From contig CAYPWW010000006.1 of the NCBI GenBank assembly GCA_964414555.1, positions 1 through 64,000 on the forward strand: a DNA stretch of 64,000 nucleotides. The letters are read 5' to 3'. Source of the DNA: Litorimonas sp964414555. GTDB lineage: Bacteria; Pseudomonadota; Alphaproteobacteria; Caulobacterales; Maricaulaceae. Position 1 is the first letter of the stretch. Every line of letters begins with the position of its first letter. The notes beneath the pieces were generated by a model. The model did not search any database and was not told where the DNA came from. It saw only the letters and a program-made list of their open reading frames with translations. The position numbers and the translations under genes were made by a program. Below, one piece after another: positions 28,427 through 37,833 of this stretch.

Positions 28427-29877
28427 GTCTCGGTAGAAACCGAGAAGCCTCGGCGTTCCATCGATCCCCAAGTCGGCGACATTCCGCGGAAATGCTGGAT
28501 CAACCCGCGGATACGCCAGATTGAACATATTTGTCGAAAGCCAAAGTTCTCCAAGATCGCCGTCACAAGCACCGAGATAATATCCCGAAGCCGGGAAAAA
28601 CGTTCAATTTCATCTTGTTCAAGCAAGAGCGAGAAAACAGAAATAAGCACGCCGTAGCTGAAGATAATCGATGTGATCGCAAGGAAGTACCAAAAATTAA
28701 ACCAGCCCAGCAGGACAAAAAGCACCATCAAGAGATAGCCGATAATTTCTGCGATAGGACTCACGAGATCAATGAGAAGGAAGGTTGGTAGTGTCACCAT
28801 ACCCAGTCGACCATAGCGTGGATTGAAGAGCATTTTACGATGACGGCTGAGACATTCGAGTGCACCTCGCTGCCAGCGCGTACGCTGGTTGGAGAGGAAT
28901 TTCAGGCTTTCCGGCGCTTCGGTCCAGCATACAGGTTCGGGAACATATCGCACGCCATAGGGAATGTTTTGCTCCAACATATGCCGGTGCATTTTCAGGA
29001 CGAGTTCCATATCCTCCCCGACGGTTGTTGTGTCATATCCGCCAACGGCGACGGCAATATCGCGACGGAAAATCCCGAAAGCTCCGGAGATAATCGCAAG
29101 GCTGCCTTTCCGACTAGCGGCTAAACGTGCCATTAAAAAGGCGCGGATATATTCCACGACTTGCAGGCGCGCGAGAAAGTTCCTGGGTAGTCGGTATTCC
29201 TGCACTTGGCCGTTTTTAACTTTACAGCCGTTCACAATCCCGACTGTCCCGCCCACAGCGATGATATTCTCAGAACTTTCCACAAAGGGCCGGACAGCTT
29301 TTAATAAGGCCGTTGGTTCCAGCAGAGAGTCTGCGTCAATCACGCAGAACAAAGGGGTGCGCACACAGGTTAGACCGACATTGATAGCATCCGCTTTTTT
29401 ACCGTTCTCTTTGTCGATGAACAGCAAGGACGGGTAGATATTAGATCGGTAGATATGCCGAATGGGTTTGTGTGAAATGGTTTCAGTGTCGCGAACCAGA
29501 AAGGTTTCAACCATGTTGAATTCTCGCACCATCGTCTCGGCCGTATTGTCAGAAGAGCCGTCATTCACGACAATGATGCGCAAATCAGGATAGTGCAGCG
29601 CGAGCAGTGCCATCACATTTTCGCGGATTGTATTGCCCTCATTATAGGCAGGTACAATGATGGAAATGGGAAGCGCCGCGCGAGATCGGAGAATGTCCCA
29701 GCCCGCATGATCATCCTCTCTCTGGCTGTGTTTATTTAATTCCATCCAAGCTTGCGGAATGCACCAAGCATAGATCAGGTTCTGGATGAAGCCGATTGAA
29801 ACGACAAAAAGTGTGCTCCAGAAAATTACATCCCGAAAATTTGGATGTGTGGAAAGATTAGTCAGCCACTCAAACAT
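28423..29877 (-). CDS. Processive family 2 glycosyltransferase (exopolysaccharide synthase type)
   Basis: This 484-residue membrane protein has one N-terminal membrane helix, a GT2 domain (about 55-320) with VNDGSSDNT, the DAD motif in FCVIDADS, GED in TVGEDMEL and the processive signature QRTRW, then about four C-terminal membrane helices. The order matches PgaC/IcaA and hyaluronan-type synthases. It is the last gene of a module with an outer-membrane barrel and a HEAT protein, so it probably makes a secreted beta-linked polymer. The sugar is unknown; poly-N-acetylglucosamine is one possibility. Confidence 0.88.
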   Translation of the reverse strand: MFEWLTNLSTHPNFRDVIFWSTLFVVSIGFIQNLIYAWCIPQAWMELNKHSQREDDHAGWDILRSRAALPISIIVPAYNEGNTIRENVMALLALHYPDLRIIVVNDGSSDNTAETMVREFNMVETFLVRDTETISHKPIRHIYRSNIYPSLLFIDKENGKKADAINVGLTCVRTPLFCVIDADSLLEPTALLKAVRPFVESSENIIAVGGTVGIVNGCKVKNGQVQEYRLPRNFLARLQVVEYIRAFLMARLAASRKGSLAIISGAFGIFRRDIAVAVGGYDTTTVGEDMELVLKMHRHMLEQNIPYGVRYVPEPVCWTEAPESLKFLSNQRTRWQRGALECLSRHRKMLFNPRYGRLGMVTLPTFLLIDLVSPIAEIIGYLLMVLFVLLGWFNFWYFLAITSIIFSYGVLISVFSLLLEQDEIERFSRLRDIISVLVTAILENFGFRQICSIWRIRGLIQHFRGMSPTWGSMERRGFSVSTET

Positions 29878-30928
29878 AACCGGCTCGCATTTCTAATGCG
29901 ACGTCTGCGGCTGTCGGATTTGTTCGGCTCAAGCTGTCGACGAATTTTTCACCAGATTGGCCAGACACCCAGATCGCGCGCAAAGCCCAGTACCGCACCC
30001 ACATCACGGGGTCGGATGATAGTGAGAAAAGCTGTTCTGTCACATCTGTCCGACGTCGTTCACAAGCCATCTTCGCAGCGCGAATTTTGACGGATATTGC
30101 GGTATCTTTGAGGCCGAGTAGCAAGGGTTCAGCCTGACTATTATGATCGCTAACGCCAGACAGAGAGAGCGCTGACGCACGAACGTTCTCATCTGGGTCA
30201 GTCATCAATACACCAAGGTCGAGCGTGGTGCGTGGCGGCATGATTAAAACCAGCGCTTCAAGGGCTGCGGTGCGAACTTTACTTTGATCGGTTTGACGCA
30301 CGAGGGTTTCAAGTGGATCTACCGCATCCTGACCAAAATCAGCGAGAATTCCTGCGAGTAAGCGATAGTCCTCTGGATAAGCAGAGGCACAGGCCTCGAT
30401 AATCGTACCAAGATAAAAGAGCCCTTTTCGTTCGACCAGTCCACGTGCCGCTGTCAGGCGAACATAGCGGTCTTGTGACGTGAGGTTGTCAAAGATGACT
30501 TGCAGCGAGTTTTGGGTTTCCAAATAGGCGAGCACGCGTAGCGCACGCATACGTGTCCCACGAATACCCGTCTGCGAGCTCTCGATAATCCGCGCTTCAA
30601 GCCCCATCTCGGAGATGAAGTCGCGCAGTCGCTCTAATCTATGCCCGCGAACGGTCCGAAAATAGTGCAGCAGAACATCTGCGATGTCCTCGTTGTGACA
30701 GGCAGGGCGCTCAAGTCTTGGCGCGTCATTTTCTGCGTTCAAGAGTGCCGTAATATAAGTTTCGAATACTGCGCGCTGTGTGTCGCGCCGCGCCATGAGG
30801 CGATTACGCAGCCATCTGCGCAGGGTGATGGCGAAGCACAAGAGGAGAGCTGCCCCCAACATGAAGAGGGACAGGATCCAGATTGCGCCCAGCAAGTCGA
30901 TACTAGCGTTTGTGGGTAAATCCGACAT
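29870..30928 (-). CDS. Membrane-anchored HEAT-repeat protein
   Basis: This 352-residue protein has an N-terminal membrane helix (about 10-32), then a basic juxtamembrane segment and about seven HEAT-like helix pairs (for example DRYVRLTAARGLVERKG, DENVRASALSLSG, VMWVRYWALRAIW). Such proteins act as scaffolds. It overlaps the GT2 start by 8 bp and the YaiO stop by 26 bp, which points to a structural role in the polymer export complex. No enzymatic motif is visible. Confidence 0.8.
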   Translation of the reverse strand: MSDLPTNASIDLLGAIWILSLFMLGAALLLCFAITLRRWLRNRLMARRDTQRAVFETYITALLNAENDAPRLERPACHNEDIADVLLHYFRTVRGHRLERLRDFISEMGLEARIIESSQTGIRGTRMRALRVLAYLETQNSLQVIFDNLTSQDRYVRLTAARGLVERKGLFYLGTIIEACASAYPEDYRLLAGILADFGQDAVDPLETLVRQTDQSKVRTAALEALVLIMPPRTTLDLGVLMTDPDENVRASALSLSGVSDHNSQAEPLLLGLKDTAISVKIRAAKMACERRRTDVTEQLFSLSSDPVMWVRYWALRAIWVSGQSGEKFVDSLSRTNPTAADVALEMRAGYV

Positions 30929-32036
30929 TCACACTATTTCGATTGAAACTTCCGTCGCGCGAGTCTCGTGCCAGATTTAGATGTAAATCGAGATCTGGCT
31001 GTATGCGATAGCTCACCCCGCCAAAGACGCTTTGCGTCGAAATTGCGACGCCGTTGATCGTTTCTGGCGCATTGGCATAGCCGATATTCGCGCTGAGCTG
31101 ATCTGTCACTGGCATGCGGCCTTGGACGAGCCAGCCGATCTCATTAGATGCTTCATCTTGGAACGTCCCGATAAGGCGCCCTGTCAATTCCATCTCATTT
31201 TCCAGATAGGCGGTGACTCCGGGCTGGAGATTGTGGATCGCGCCCGCATCATAGTCATCATAGCGGTAAGTGACATTGGGATAGAGCGTGACGCCGTTCG
31301 GCAGCTCTATCGCACGACCGACCCGCCCGCCTGCGCTGAAATCTGGGCGGAACAGTGCGTCTGGGGTAAAACCAGCCTCCACGCCCCAGTCCCAGCCACC
31401 GCGGACAGAATCTGACACACCAGCTTTCAGCTCATAATTTGTCGTATCAAAGCGATCATAGCGTTGGACCGAACCATGATAGGCGAGGGTGTCGCGGACA
31501 TATTCGGCGCGCAGAAATTGATCATTCCAGTTCGAGAAACCGTCTTGATTTAGGTCTGAAATTCCAACGCCGCCATCAATGCGCCAAGTATAGCGGCCAC
31601 TGGAAACACCAGCAGCGCGGGCTTGGCTAACGTTATAAAGCCCGTCGCGCGCATCCATATATTCGGGAAAGCGATCAAGAACAGTTTGATAATTCGCTTC
31701 TGCAGTATCTAAATCGCCTTGGTAATAGGCCACATTCCCACGCATCAGCTGCAAATCTGGATTGTCAGGGTAAGCGGACATCAATGCATCCAGCTCGCGC
31801 TCGGCCCGAACATATTGCCCATCCCATGCCAAAAGCCGCGCTTTGAGAAAGCGGTGATCATAGCCTGACTGCAGGGCGATATCCTCTTGCGAGAGGACCT
31901 GCAGAGCCTGTGAAAATTGTTTCTGATTGGCGAGCTCCAGCGCTGTCGCGTGAAGTTGATTGGCGGCCGCGATTTGCGGTGCCGCACAGACCAGAAGAAG
32001 CGCCGCCAAGGAGGGCTTCAGTGTGTTTTTAATCAT
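30903..32036 (-). CDS. YaiO-family outer-membrane beta-barrel with TPR N-terminus
   Basis: This 377-residue protein has a Sec signal (about 1-25, ending AAA), about three TPR units (30-130, including NPDLQLMRGNVAYYQGDLDTAE) and a C-terminal YaiO-like barrel (about 145-377) ending NVGFTHKR. By analogy with PgaA and YaiO, the TPR part would contact the polymer machinery and the barrel would pass it across the outer membrane. It overlaps the regulator gene upstream by 4 bp. Confidence 0.85.
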   Translation of the reverse strand: MIKNTLKPSLAALLLVCAAPQIAAANQLHATALELANQKQFSQALQVLSQEDIALQSGYDHRFLKARLLAWDGQYVRAERELDALMSAYPDNPDLQLMRGNVAYYQGDLDTAEANYQTVLDRFPEYMDARDGLYNVSQARAAGVSSGRYTWRIDGGVGISDLNQDGFSNWNDQFLRAEYVRDTLAYHGSVQRYDRFDTTNYELKAGVSDSVRGGWDWGVEAGFTPDALFRPDFSAGGRVGRAIELPNGVTLYPNVTYRYDDYDAGAIHNLQPGVTAYLENEMELTGRLIGTFQDEASNEIGWLVQGRMPVTDQLSANIGYANAPETINGVAISTQSVFGGVSYRIQPDLDLHLNLARDSRDGSFNRNSVNVGFTHKR

Positions 32037-33271
32037 GCTACCTTTTGCCTAACGTCCAGATGTTTGCGCACGCGCATCAGAACTTCCTCGGGGTCGAAGG
32101 GCTTGGGAATGAAATCGGCCGCGCCGCGTTCAAACCAATTCTTCGCCTCGCCTCGGTTCACCATGGCCGTTAATATCAACACAGGAATGGCTTTTAGGTT
32201 AATTTTGTTTTGAATTTCATACAGGACCGTTCCGCCTTCCAAACGCGGCATGAAACGATCGAGCAAGATGATGTCAGGGGCGTTGTCAGACAAATAGGCT
32301 AACGCCTCTATCCCGTCCGTCGCCGTATCGACATGCATACCGCCCGCGCGAAGCGTGTGGGTGAGCATTTTGCGCACGATCGGGTCATCATCCACGACCA
32401 GAACCCTTTTTTGAACGTCTTTCAGGAAGCCCCGTGCAAAATCTGCGATCTCTAGGATTTCGTGTGAGTCATCGGCGAAGCCATCAATGCCAAGGCTTAG
32501 CCCCTCGGCGATGAGAGCTGGGGAATTTGGTGGGAAGGCGATGAAAGTGCCAATGCCGTCTAAGCCGGCTGAAGGGTTTCCATGTCCCGCTTTTAGTCGT
32601 CGAAGCAGTTCCAGCGCCGTCATGTCGCCGAGGTCTTGCTCTAAAATGAGAAGGTCGGGCGGGCTGGATTGCAATGCCAGTTCGACATCTTCGCCTGCGT
32701 TAAGGCTGATGATATCGAACTCATCCGCTAAGAGACTGCTCATCAAATCGCAGATCCAGATATCGCGATAGGCCAGTAGAATGCGCTTACGACGCGGGGT
32801 GTCAGACACCACGGGAGAGTTAAGCTGTGTGGGTAGTGTGGCTTGGGTTGAGGGCTTAGTAGTCGGGCGTGTGGGCGACTGCATCTCGCGGCAAACAAGT
32901 TGAATATCGTCGATGAGATGGATGATCGCACGCAAGGCATTGGCTGGATCAGAAAGAGGGTTTGCAGCGCGGAGCAGGGCTTCGACCTCGCCGGCCTTCA
33001 GCCCGAGGTCAGGATAGCTATACATCGCGGCATTGCCTTTGATGCGATGGGCCATATCTACGGCATCGGCCAGATCACAGTGCGAATCTTCGCACCGTTT
33101 CAAGCGCAGGATTGCGCCTTCAAAAATCTCGACCGCATCCAGAAGATAGCCTAAATAGTATTGGCTAATCGTCTGATGCTCGGTTTGTTCGGCAACCCAG
33201 CCCACGAAATAATCGTCCCAACATTGTGATCGACCCCACAAATCGATCGATCTAAACCCCGGAGAGAACAT
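32033..33271 (-). CDS. HPt - degenerate receiver - receiver signalling protein
   Basis: This 412-residue protein has three parts. An HPt domain (about 20-130) carries the phospho-His75 in AHRIKGNAAM. A first receiver fold (about 162-275) has Glu211 in place of the phospho-acceptor Asp (LLILEQDLGD) and no acidic pair. A second receiver (288-405) is canonical, with VVDDD at 292-296, Asp338 in LLDRFMP and the Lys in FIPKPF. No output domain is present, so it probably controls the polymer synthase by protein contact or phosphotransfer. It is the first gene of the four-gene module. No histidine kinase lies in the window. Confidence 0.85.
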   Translation of the reverse strand: MFSPGFRSIDLWGRSQCWDDYFVGWVAEQTEHQTISQYYLGYLLDAVEIFEGAILRLKRCEDSHCDLADAVDMAHRIKGNAAMYSYPDLGLKAGEVEALLRAANPLSDPANALRAIIHLIDDIQLVCREMQSPTRPTTKPSTQATLPTQLNSPVVSDTPRRKRILLAYRDIWICDLMSSLLADEFDIISLNAGEDVELALQSSPPDLLILEQDLGDMTALELLRRLKAGHGNPSAGLDGIGTFIAFPPNSPALIAEGLSLGIDGFADDSHEILEIADFARGFLKDVQKRVLVVDDDPIVRKMLTHTLRAGGMHVDTATDGIEALAYLSDNAPDIILLDRFMPRLEGGTVLYEIQNKINLKAIPVLILTAMVNRGEAKNWFERGAADFIPKPFDPEEVLMRVRKHLDVRQKVA

Positions 33272-33418
33272 GCCATGTTAGGATGAAGGGCGGTTTAGAG
33301 TTCACAGTAAACAAGTCGCTAAAGTTAGGGGTTAGGTGTAATTCTGTTTTCCTTGAAATGAGCCAGTCTCACTCTGTTGGATCGCCTCCGCATTTGTCCG
33401 CATAGGCGCGTGACATTT

Positions 33419-33455
33419 ATTGGTCTGGCCGATATGCCTGTCCAACTTTACCAAT
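33419..33455. promoter_or_regulatory. Inverted ATTGGTC / ACCAAT half-sites upstream of the second kduI
   Basis: ATTGGTC at 33419-33425 and ACCAAT at 33450-33455 face each other about 30 bp apart, 43 bp upstream of the kduI ATG. The arms equal the half-sites found near the GntR gene and the GH105 promoter, which suggests shared control. Confidence 0.45.
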
Positions 33456-33497
33456 TTCAGCCCGATCACAAGACATAGACCTCTCAGGGGACACATC

Positions 33498-34340
33498 ATG
33501 TACATTAAAACTTTCCAAGCCACGCATCCCGACATGATGGAAAACGTTAGTAATGATCAGCTGAAAGACCGCTATCAGGTGCAGGGGCTTTTCGCGGAAA
33601 ATGACATTAACATGGCCTATTCGCATAATGAGCGATTGGTCATTGGTGGTGCCTTTCCAACGTCTTCGCCCGTTAAATTGCCAGATCACCAAGAGCCCGC
33701 TTCGGCTGCGGGCCAGCCCTATCTTATTCGCCGAGAGCTCGGTGTTTTTAACGTAGGGACCACGAACGGTTCTGTGACCGTTGATGGGACGAAATACCAG
33801 CTGTCCCCGAAAGAAGCGCTTTATGTGCCAATGGGGTCAAAGGATGTGCAATTTGAAGCCGAAGGAGATGCGGCAGAATTTTACCTGATTAGTGCGGCGG
33901 CGCACAAAGCCCTACCGATCAAAAAGATCACAGTTGATATGGCCAAGCCATTGGAACGCGGGTCAAAGGCTGAATCCAATGAACGCATTATCTATCAATA
34001 TATCATCCCAGGCATTTGCGAGAGCTGCTCCTTGCTGGTCGGTATGACAGAGATGAAAGAGGGTAGCGTCTGGAATACAATGCCGCCACATCTTCACGAT
34101 CGTCGGTCAGAGATTTATTTCTATTACGGATTTGATGAAAATGCGCGGGTGTTCCATTTTATGGGTGAGCCGCATAAGACGCGCCATCTTGTGCTGGAAA
34201 ATCGCGATGCCGTCATTTCGCCGCCTTGGTCGATCCATATGGGATCAGGCACGACGAATTATAATTTCATCTGGGGCATGGCTGGCGAAAACCTAGACTA
34301 TACGGACCTGAGCGCGCTAGATATCTGTCAGCTGGCCTGA
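33498..34340 (+). CDS. kduI: 5-dehydro-4-deoxy-D-glucuronate isomerase, second copy
   Basis: This 280-residue protein is closer to the usual KduI length than the copy at 19707. Zinc ligands are in MPPHLHDRRSE and WSIHMGSG. The ATG at 33498 follows a CAGGGG ribosome site; earlier in-frame codons back to 33420 have none. The two copies clearly differ in sequence, including the N-terminal region (FQATHPDMMENVSNDQLKDR here), so this is not a recent duplication. It stands alone between a polymer module and the bicarbonate operon. Confidence 0.92.
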   Translation: MYIKTFQATHPDMMENVSNDQLKDRYQVQGLFAENDINMAYSHNERLVIGGAFPTSSPVKLPDHQEPASAAGQPYLIRRELGVFNVGTTNGSVTVDGTKYQLSPKEALYVPMGSKDVQFEAEGDAAEFYLISAAAHKALPIKKITVDMAKPLERGSKAESNERIIYQYIIPGICESCSLLVGMTEMKEGSVWNTMPPHLHDRRSEIYFYYGFDENARVFHFMGEPHKTRHLVLENRDAVISPPWSIHMGSGTTNYNFIWGMAGENLDYTDLSALDICQLA

Positions 34341-34367
34341 GTCTCTACGCATTAGCACAGTGACGCC

Positions 34368-34673
34368 TTAGAACTTTGTTGGCCGGACAACCTGAACAGC
34401 GGAGATGTTGAGCACGCCAATATGGCTCGACAAAAGCTCGGCGAGCGTTTCGACAGCGGCTTCAATAATATCAGTGCCGCCAATCGCGACCAGTACAACC
34501 ATGTCAGAGGCGCCGCTGATATCTGTGCCGCGGCTCCAGCGTTTACGGGCCCCGCGGCCAGAGATGGCAGGTAGGACCGTCCAGCCGATCACACCTGATT
34601 CTTCTAGCAGACTCTCTGCGCGACGCAGGGCAGGGCGCTCAATAATCAGTTCTAATCTGGTTTTACTATGCAT
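34368..34673 (-). CDS. sbtB: SbtB-like PII-family regulator of bicarbonate uptake
   Basis: This protein of about 101 residues has the PII ferredoxin-like fold, beginning SKTRLELIIERPALRRAESLL, with a loop rich in Gly/Arg (ISGRGARKRWSRG) where PII proteins bind nucleotides. The ATG at 34673 is chosen for the strong GGAGG 6 bp upstream and lies 2 bp after the sbtA stop. SbtB proteins of cyanobacteria bind adenyl nucleotides and control SbtA. Here the pairing with sbtA is the main support; the redox-active C-terminal loop of some SbtB proteins is absent. Confidence 0.8.
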   Translation of the reverse strand: MHSKTRLELIIERPALRRAESLLEESGVIGWTVLPAISGRGARKRWSRGTDISGASDMVVLVAIGGTDIIEAAVETLAELLSSHIGVLNISAVQVVRPTKF

Positions 34674-34675
34674 GA

Positions 34676-35641
34676 TCAACCTCCGATCATTTGGGCCAGC
34701 CAAATATATAGCGGGATGCCGAGCGCAATGTTGAATGGAAATGTCACGCCCAAAGAGAGTGTGAGATAGACGCTGGGTTCCGCTTTTGGCAGCGCCAGAC
34801 GCATGGCGGCGGGCACGGCGATATAAGACGCGCTGGCCGCGAGGACCATCATGAGTGTCGTATCGCCCGCATTTAACCCGATGAGCTTACATGCGCCTGC
34901 CGTGAGGAGCGCTGAGACTAGGGGCATATAGACGCCGAAGGCAACGGCTCCCATGCCTAAGCTGCGCCAACCGCGTCGCAAACCGCGCCCCGCATTCAAT
35001 CCCATGTCCAGCATGAAGAGGCACAGGACGCCTTGGAAGGGCGCGCTAAAGAATGGCTCTAATCGTGCAAAGCCTTCGCTGCCCGCAATCGCGCCAATAA
35101 ATAGCCCGCCAATTAACACGACGATGGAGGCGTTCAGCAAGATTTCACGAGCGAGTTCGCCACGTTCTGAACCGGCAACCGCCTCACGTTTGTCTTGCCC
35201 GCGTAAGGCCAGCCAAAGTGCGGTGATAATCGCGGGGGTTTCCATCACGGCGGCAACCGCAACAATGTAGCCCGAGCTTTCAAGTCCAGAGAGTCGCAAG
35301 GCGTCGATGGCGGCGACAAAAGTCACAATAGAGATAGAACCGTAATGCCCTGCCGTCGCGGCGGCATCGATACGCGACAGCTTGGAAGCGAAACGCAACA
35401 TCGCGAAGGCCAATAATGGCAAGCCAAATGATAGGATTGTCGCGAGGCCAAAAACGAGCAGCGCTTCTGTGCCGAGCGCAGCTTTGCTCATTTCCACGCC
35501 ACCTTTTAGGCCGATGGCCATCATGAGGTAGATGGCGAGTCCCTTCGCAAAGCTCTGCGGGACTTCCATAGGTGATCTGGCAAGCGCAGCGGCGAGCCCA
35601 AGTGCAAAGAAGAGAACGACAGGTGAGAGGAGGGCGCTCAT
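34676..35641 (-). CDS. sbtA: SbtA-like sodium-dependent bicarbonate transporter
   Basis: This 321-residue protein has about ten membrane helices and belongs to the DUF897/SbtA family: MEVPQSFAKGLAIYLMMAIGLKGGVE near the start and the internal repeat half MGAVAFGVYMPLVSALL later. It probably imports bicarbonate with sodium. It overlaps the APC gene stop by 4 bp and is followed by sbtB. In a heterotroph this may feed carboxylases (anaplerosis, fatty acid synthesis). No carbonic anhydrase or RuBisCO is visible nearby. Confidence 0.88.
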   Translation of the reverse strand: MSALLSPVVLFFALGLAAALARSPMEVPQSFAKGLAIYLMMAIGLKGGVEMSKAALGTEALLVFGLATILSFGLPLLAFAMLRFASKLSRIDAAATAGHYGSISIVTFVAAIDALRLSGLESSGYIVAVAAVMETPAIITALWLALRGQDKREAVAGSERGELAREILLNASIVVLIGGLFIGAIAGSEGFARLEPFFSAPFQGVLCLFMLDMGLNAGRGLRRGWRSLGMGAVAFGVYMPLVSALLTAGACKLIGLNAGDTTLMMVLAASASYIAVPAAMRLALPKAEPSVYLTLSLGVTFPFNIALGIPLYIWLAQMIGG

Positions 35642-37809
35642 CCAGTCGCTGGACCCGTCTGTAAGCCGTCGACAGCTTCAGGCTCACCAATCAAAGCCAC
35701 AATATCGCCAGCTTCAAGTGTCAACTCATTTGAAGCGATCAGCGTCTTATCCCCGCGTTCGATCAACGCGATCAGAAGACCGGGTGGAAGATCGAGATCA
35801 CCGATCCGCGACCCGGTCTGGCTGGCCAAGGCAGGTATCTCTGACAGTGGAATGTGTAAGAAATGATCGTCCCGTACCAGAACATCTGTCAATTGGCTTT
35901 CCGTCTCGGCGGACAACCAGCGTCGCTCAAATCCATCGCTTTGGACAACCTCAGCCATATGTCCGGCAAGACGCATGTCGAGCCCTGCAGGCTGTCGCGG
36001 GCAAAGCAGAACCATCAGCGTGTGTACCGTATCAGCGTCCGCAAGATCTATCTTGATACGGGAACGCGGGCCAAAGCGGAAAATGAACAACTCCGGCTCT
36101 TCTAGGCGTTTGTCGTTAAAGGTCGCCAAGCGAACCGCGTCAGACAGGCTGCGGAATCTCGGGGTGTCTTTGCTCATTATGTCGCGCGCAATGGCTTCAT
36201 CTAAATCATAGCGTTCCTGAGCCGTTTCAGCGACCGCGCCGTAGAGCTCTTCCCAATCATATTGACCAAAACGGAAATCTGTGACGACAGAGCGGGCAAT
36301 GACGTTTTCATAGGTCAGGTTACGCGCCTGCGTTCGGTCGTTAATGATCGACAATAATTCATGCTCCAGACCATCATATGTATTTTGGCCAAGTTCAGAG
36401 AAGGCATGGAAAATCGCCCCGCGCCGCTCAACACGACGGGCCGCATAGAAATTATACCACATCACACAGATGATGCAGAGCATGCCGGTAAAGCCGATGG
36501 CGAGGATGCCCATTTCGAGGATGAGCCAGAATCCAATCAACATACCCAAGATTGGGATCCATGGGTAAAGTGGCACCTTAAAGCCTGGGCGGTAGGTGGG
36601 AATACGGCTCTCGCGCATGACCACTACAGCCGCGCAGACAAGCATAAAGAGCAAGAGTTGAAAGGCTGACGCCAGTTTCGCAACATTTTCGACGGGGAAG
36701 ACTGCGATAACAGCAATCATCGCGGCGACTGTCAAAAGGATAGCGGGGGTGGGCGTTTTATATTTCCCAAGCTTAGCCAGTCCGTCCGGCATCAGCTTGT
36801 CTTTAGCCATAGCAAACGGGTAGCGCGAGGCGCTCATAATGCCAGCATTGCCGGTTGAGGCGAAGGCCGCAATCGCGGCAACGACGATCAGGATCACGCC
36901 CAAATCCATCGGCCAGTCGCCCATGAACACGCGTCCGGCATCGGCGATAGGCGTATAACTCGGGGCAATGTCAGCGGCCTCATTACCGGCGAGCGCGTCC
37001 GCAGACAGGATTTTCACCAAGACAAAAGTGCCAAGCGCATAGAGCACGGTTGCTGTCATCAGAGACAGCGTCATCCCAAGTGGAATGTTGCGGTCAGGAT
37101 TTTGAACCTCTTCCGCGACAGAGGCGACCTTCGTTAGGCCAGCGTAAGAGACGAAAACCAAGCCGACCGTGCTAATAAGGCCGATAATACCGGACTTAAA
37201 AAATGGCCCATAATCCGTGTTGAACTCTAATAAGGGTACTGGTCCAGAACTCGCGGCCAGCAGGCCTAAAAGGGTGAAACCCACGAGGATAACAACCAGT
37301 GTCGTCACCAAGATACGTTGTAGTTTTGTCGTCTCTTTCGCGCCGAAAATATTGATCGCGCCAAAACCTAAGGTGAGGATGATAGCCGTTATCGTGATCG
37401 GCAGATCAAGATAAATCCCCAAATAAGCACCCATCCCGACAAGGGCGAAAGCGCTTTTGAAAACAACCGCGATCCAGGACCCTAACCCGCCAATGGTTCC
37501 CATCATTGGGCCCATAGCTCGGTCTAGGAAGTAGTAAGTTCCGCCAGCTTTTGGCATCGCCGTCGATAATTCCGCCATGCAATACATGGCAGGCAGGATC
37601 AGAAAACCTGCCAATAGATAGGCTAAAAAGACGCTGTTACCGGTCGCGGCTGCGGCCAGGCCGGGCAGAAGAAATAGGCCAGAAGAGAACATGGCGCCCG
37701 TGCTCATCGCATAAACATCGAAGAGCGTCAGATTGCGCGCCATTTTCTGTTTGTCTGTATCTTGAGCAGGCGCATCCGTTGCGCTCTCAGGCGTAAATGT
37801 GTCGGCCAT
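35638..37809 (-). CDS. APC permease with C-terminal EIIA-like and RCK_C domains
   Basis: This 723-residue protein has an APC-superfamily transporter (about 20-450, twelve membrane helices; starts MSTGAMFSSGLFLLPGLAAA), then a cytoplasmic part. Residues about 490-640 resemble the PTS EIIA/Ntr fold but show no conserved phospho-His motif. Residues about 655-720 form a TrkA-C/RCK_C-like domain (LTLEAGDIVALIGEPEAV) that usually binds nucleotides or ions. It lies between nhaA and sbtA in one operon, so it may be an ion-, bicarbonate- or amino-acid-coupled carrier controlled by its tail. The substrate is unknown. Confidence 0.8.
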   Translation of the reverse strand: MADTFTPESATDAPAQDTDKQKMARNLTLFDVYAMSTGAMFSSGLFLLPGLAAAATGNSVFLAYLLAGFLILPAMYCMAELSTAMPKAGGTYYFLDRAMGPMMGTIGGLGSWIAVVFKSAFALVGMGAYLGIYLDLPITITAIILTLGFGAINIFGAKETTKLQRILVTTLVVILVGFTLLGLLAASSGPVPLLEFNTDYGPFFKSGIIGLISTVGLVFVSYAGLTKVASVAEEVQNPDRNIPLGMTLSLMTATVLYALGTFVLVKILSADALAGNEAADIAPSYTPIADAGRVFMGDWPMDLGVILIVVAAIAAFASTGNAGIMSASRYPFAMAKDKLMPDGLAKLGKYKTPTPAILLTVAAMIAVIAVFPVENVAKLASAFQLLLFMLVCAAVVVMRESRIPTYRPGFKVPLYPWIPILGMLIGFWLILEMGILAIGFTGMLCIICVMWYNFYAARRVERRGAIFHAFSELGQNTYDGLEHELLSIINDRTQARNLTYENVIARSVVTDFRFGQYDWEELYGAVAETAQERYDLDEAIARDIMSKDTPRFRSLSDAVRLATFNDKRLEEPELFIFRFGPRSRIKIDLADADTVHTLMVLLCPRQPAGLDMRLAGHMAEVVQSDGFERRWLSAETESQLTDVLVRDDHFLHIPLSEIPALASQTGSRIGDLDLPPGLLIALIERGDKTLIASNELTLEAGDIVALIGEPEAVDGLQTGPATG

Positions 37810-37833
37810 GTAAAGTCCCCCGCTCGCGCGATG

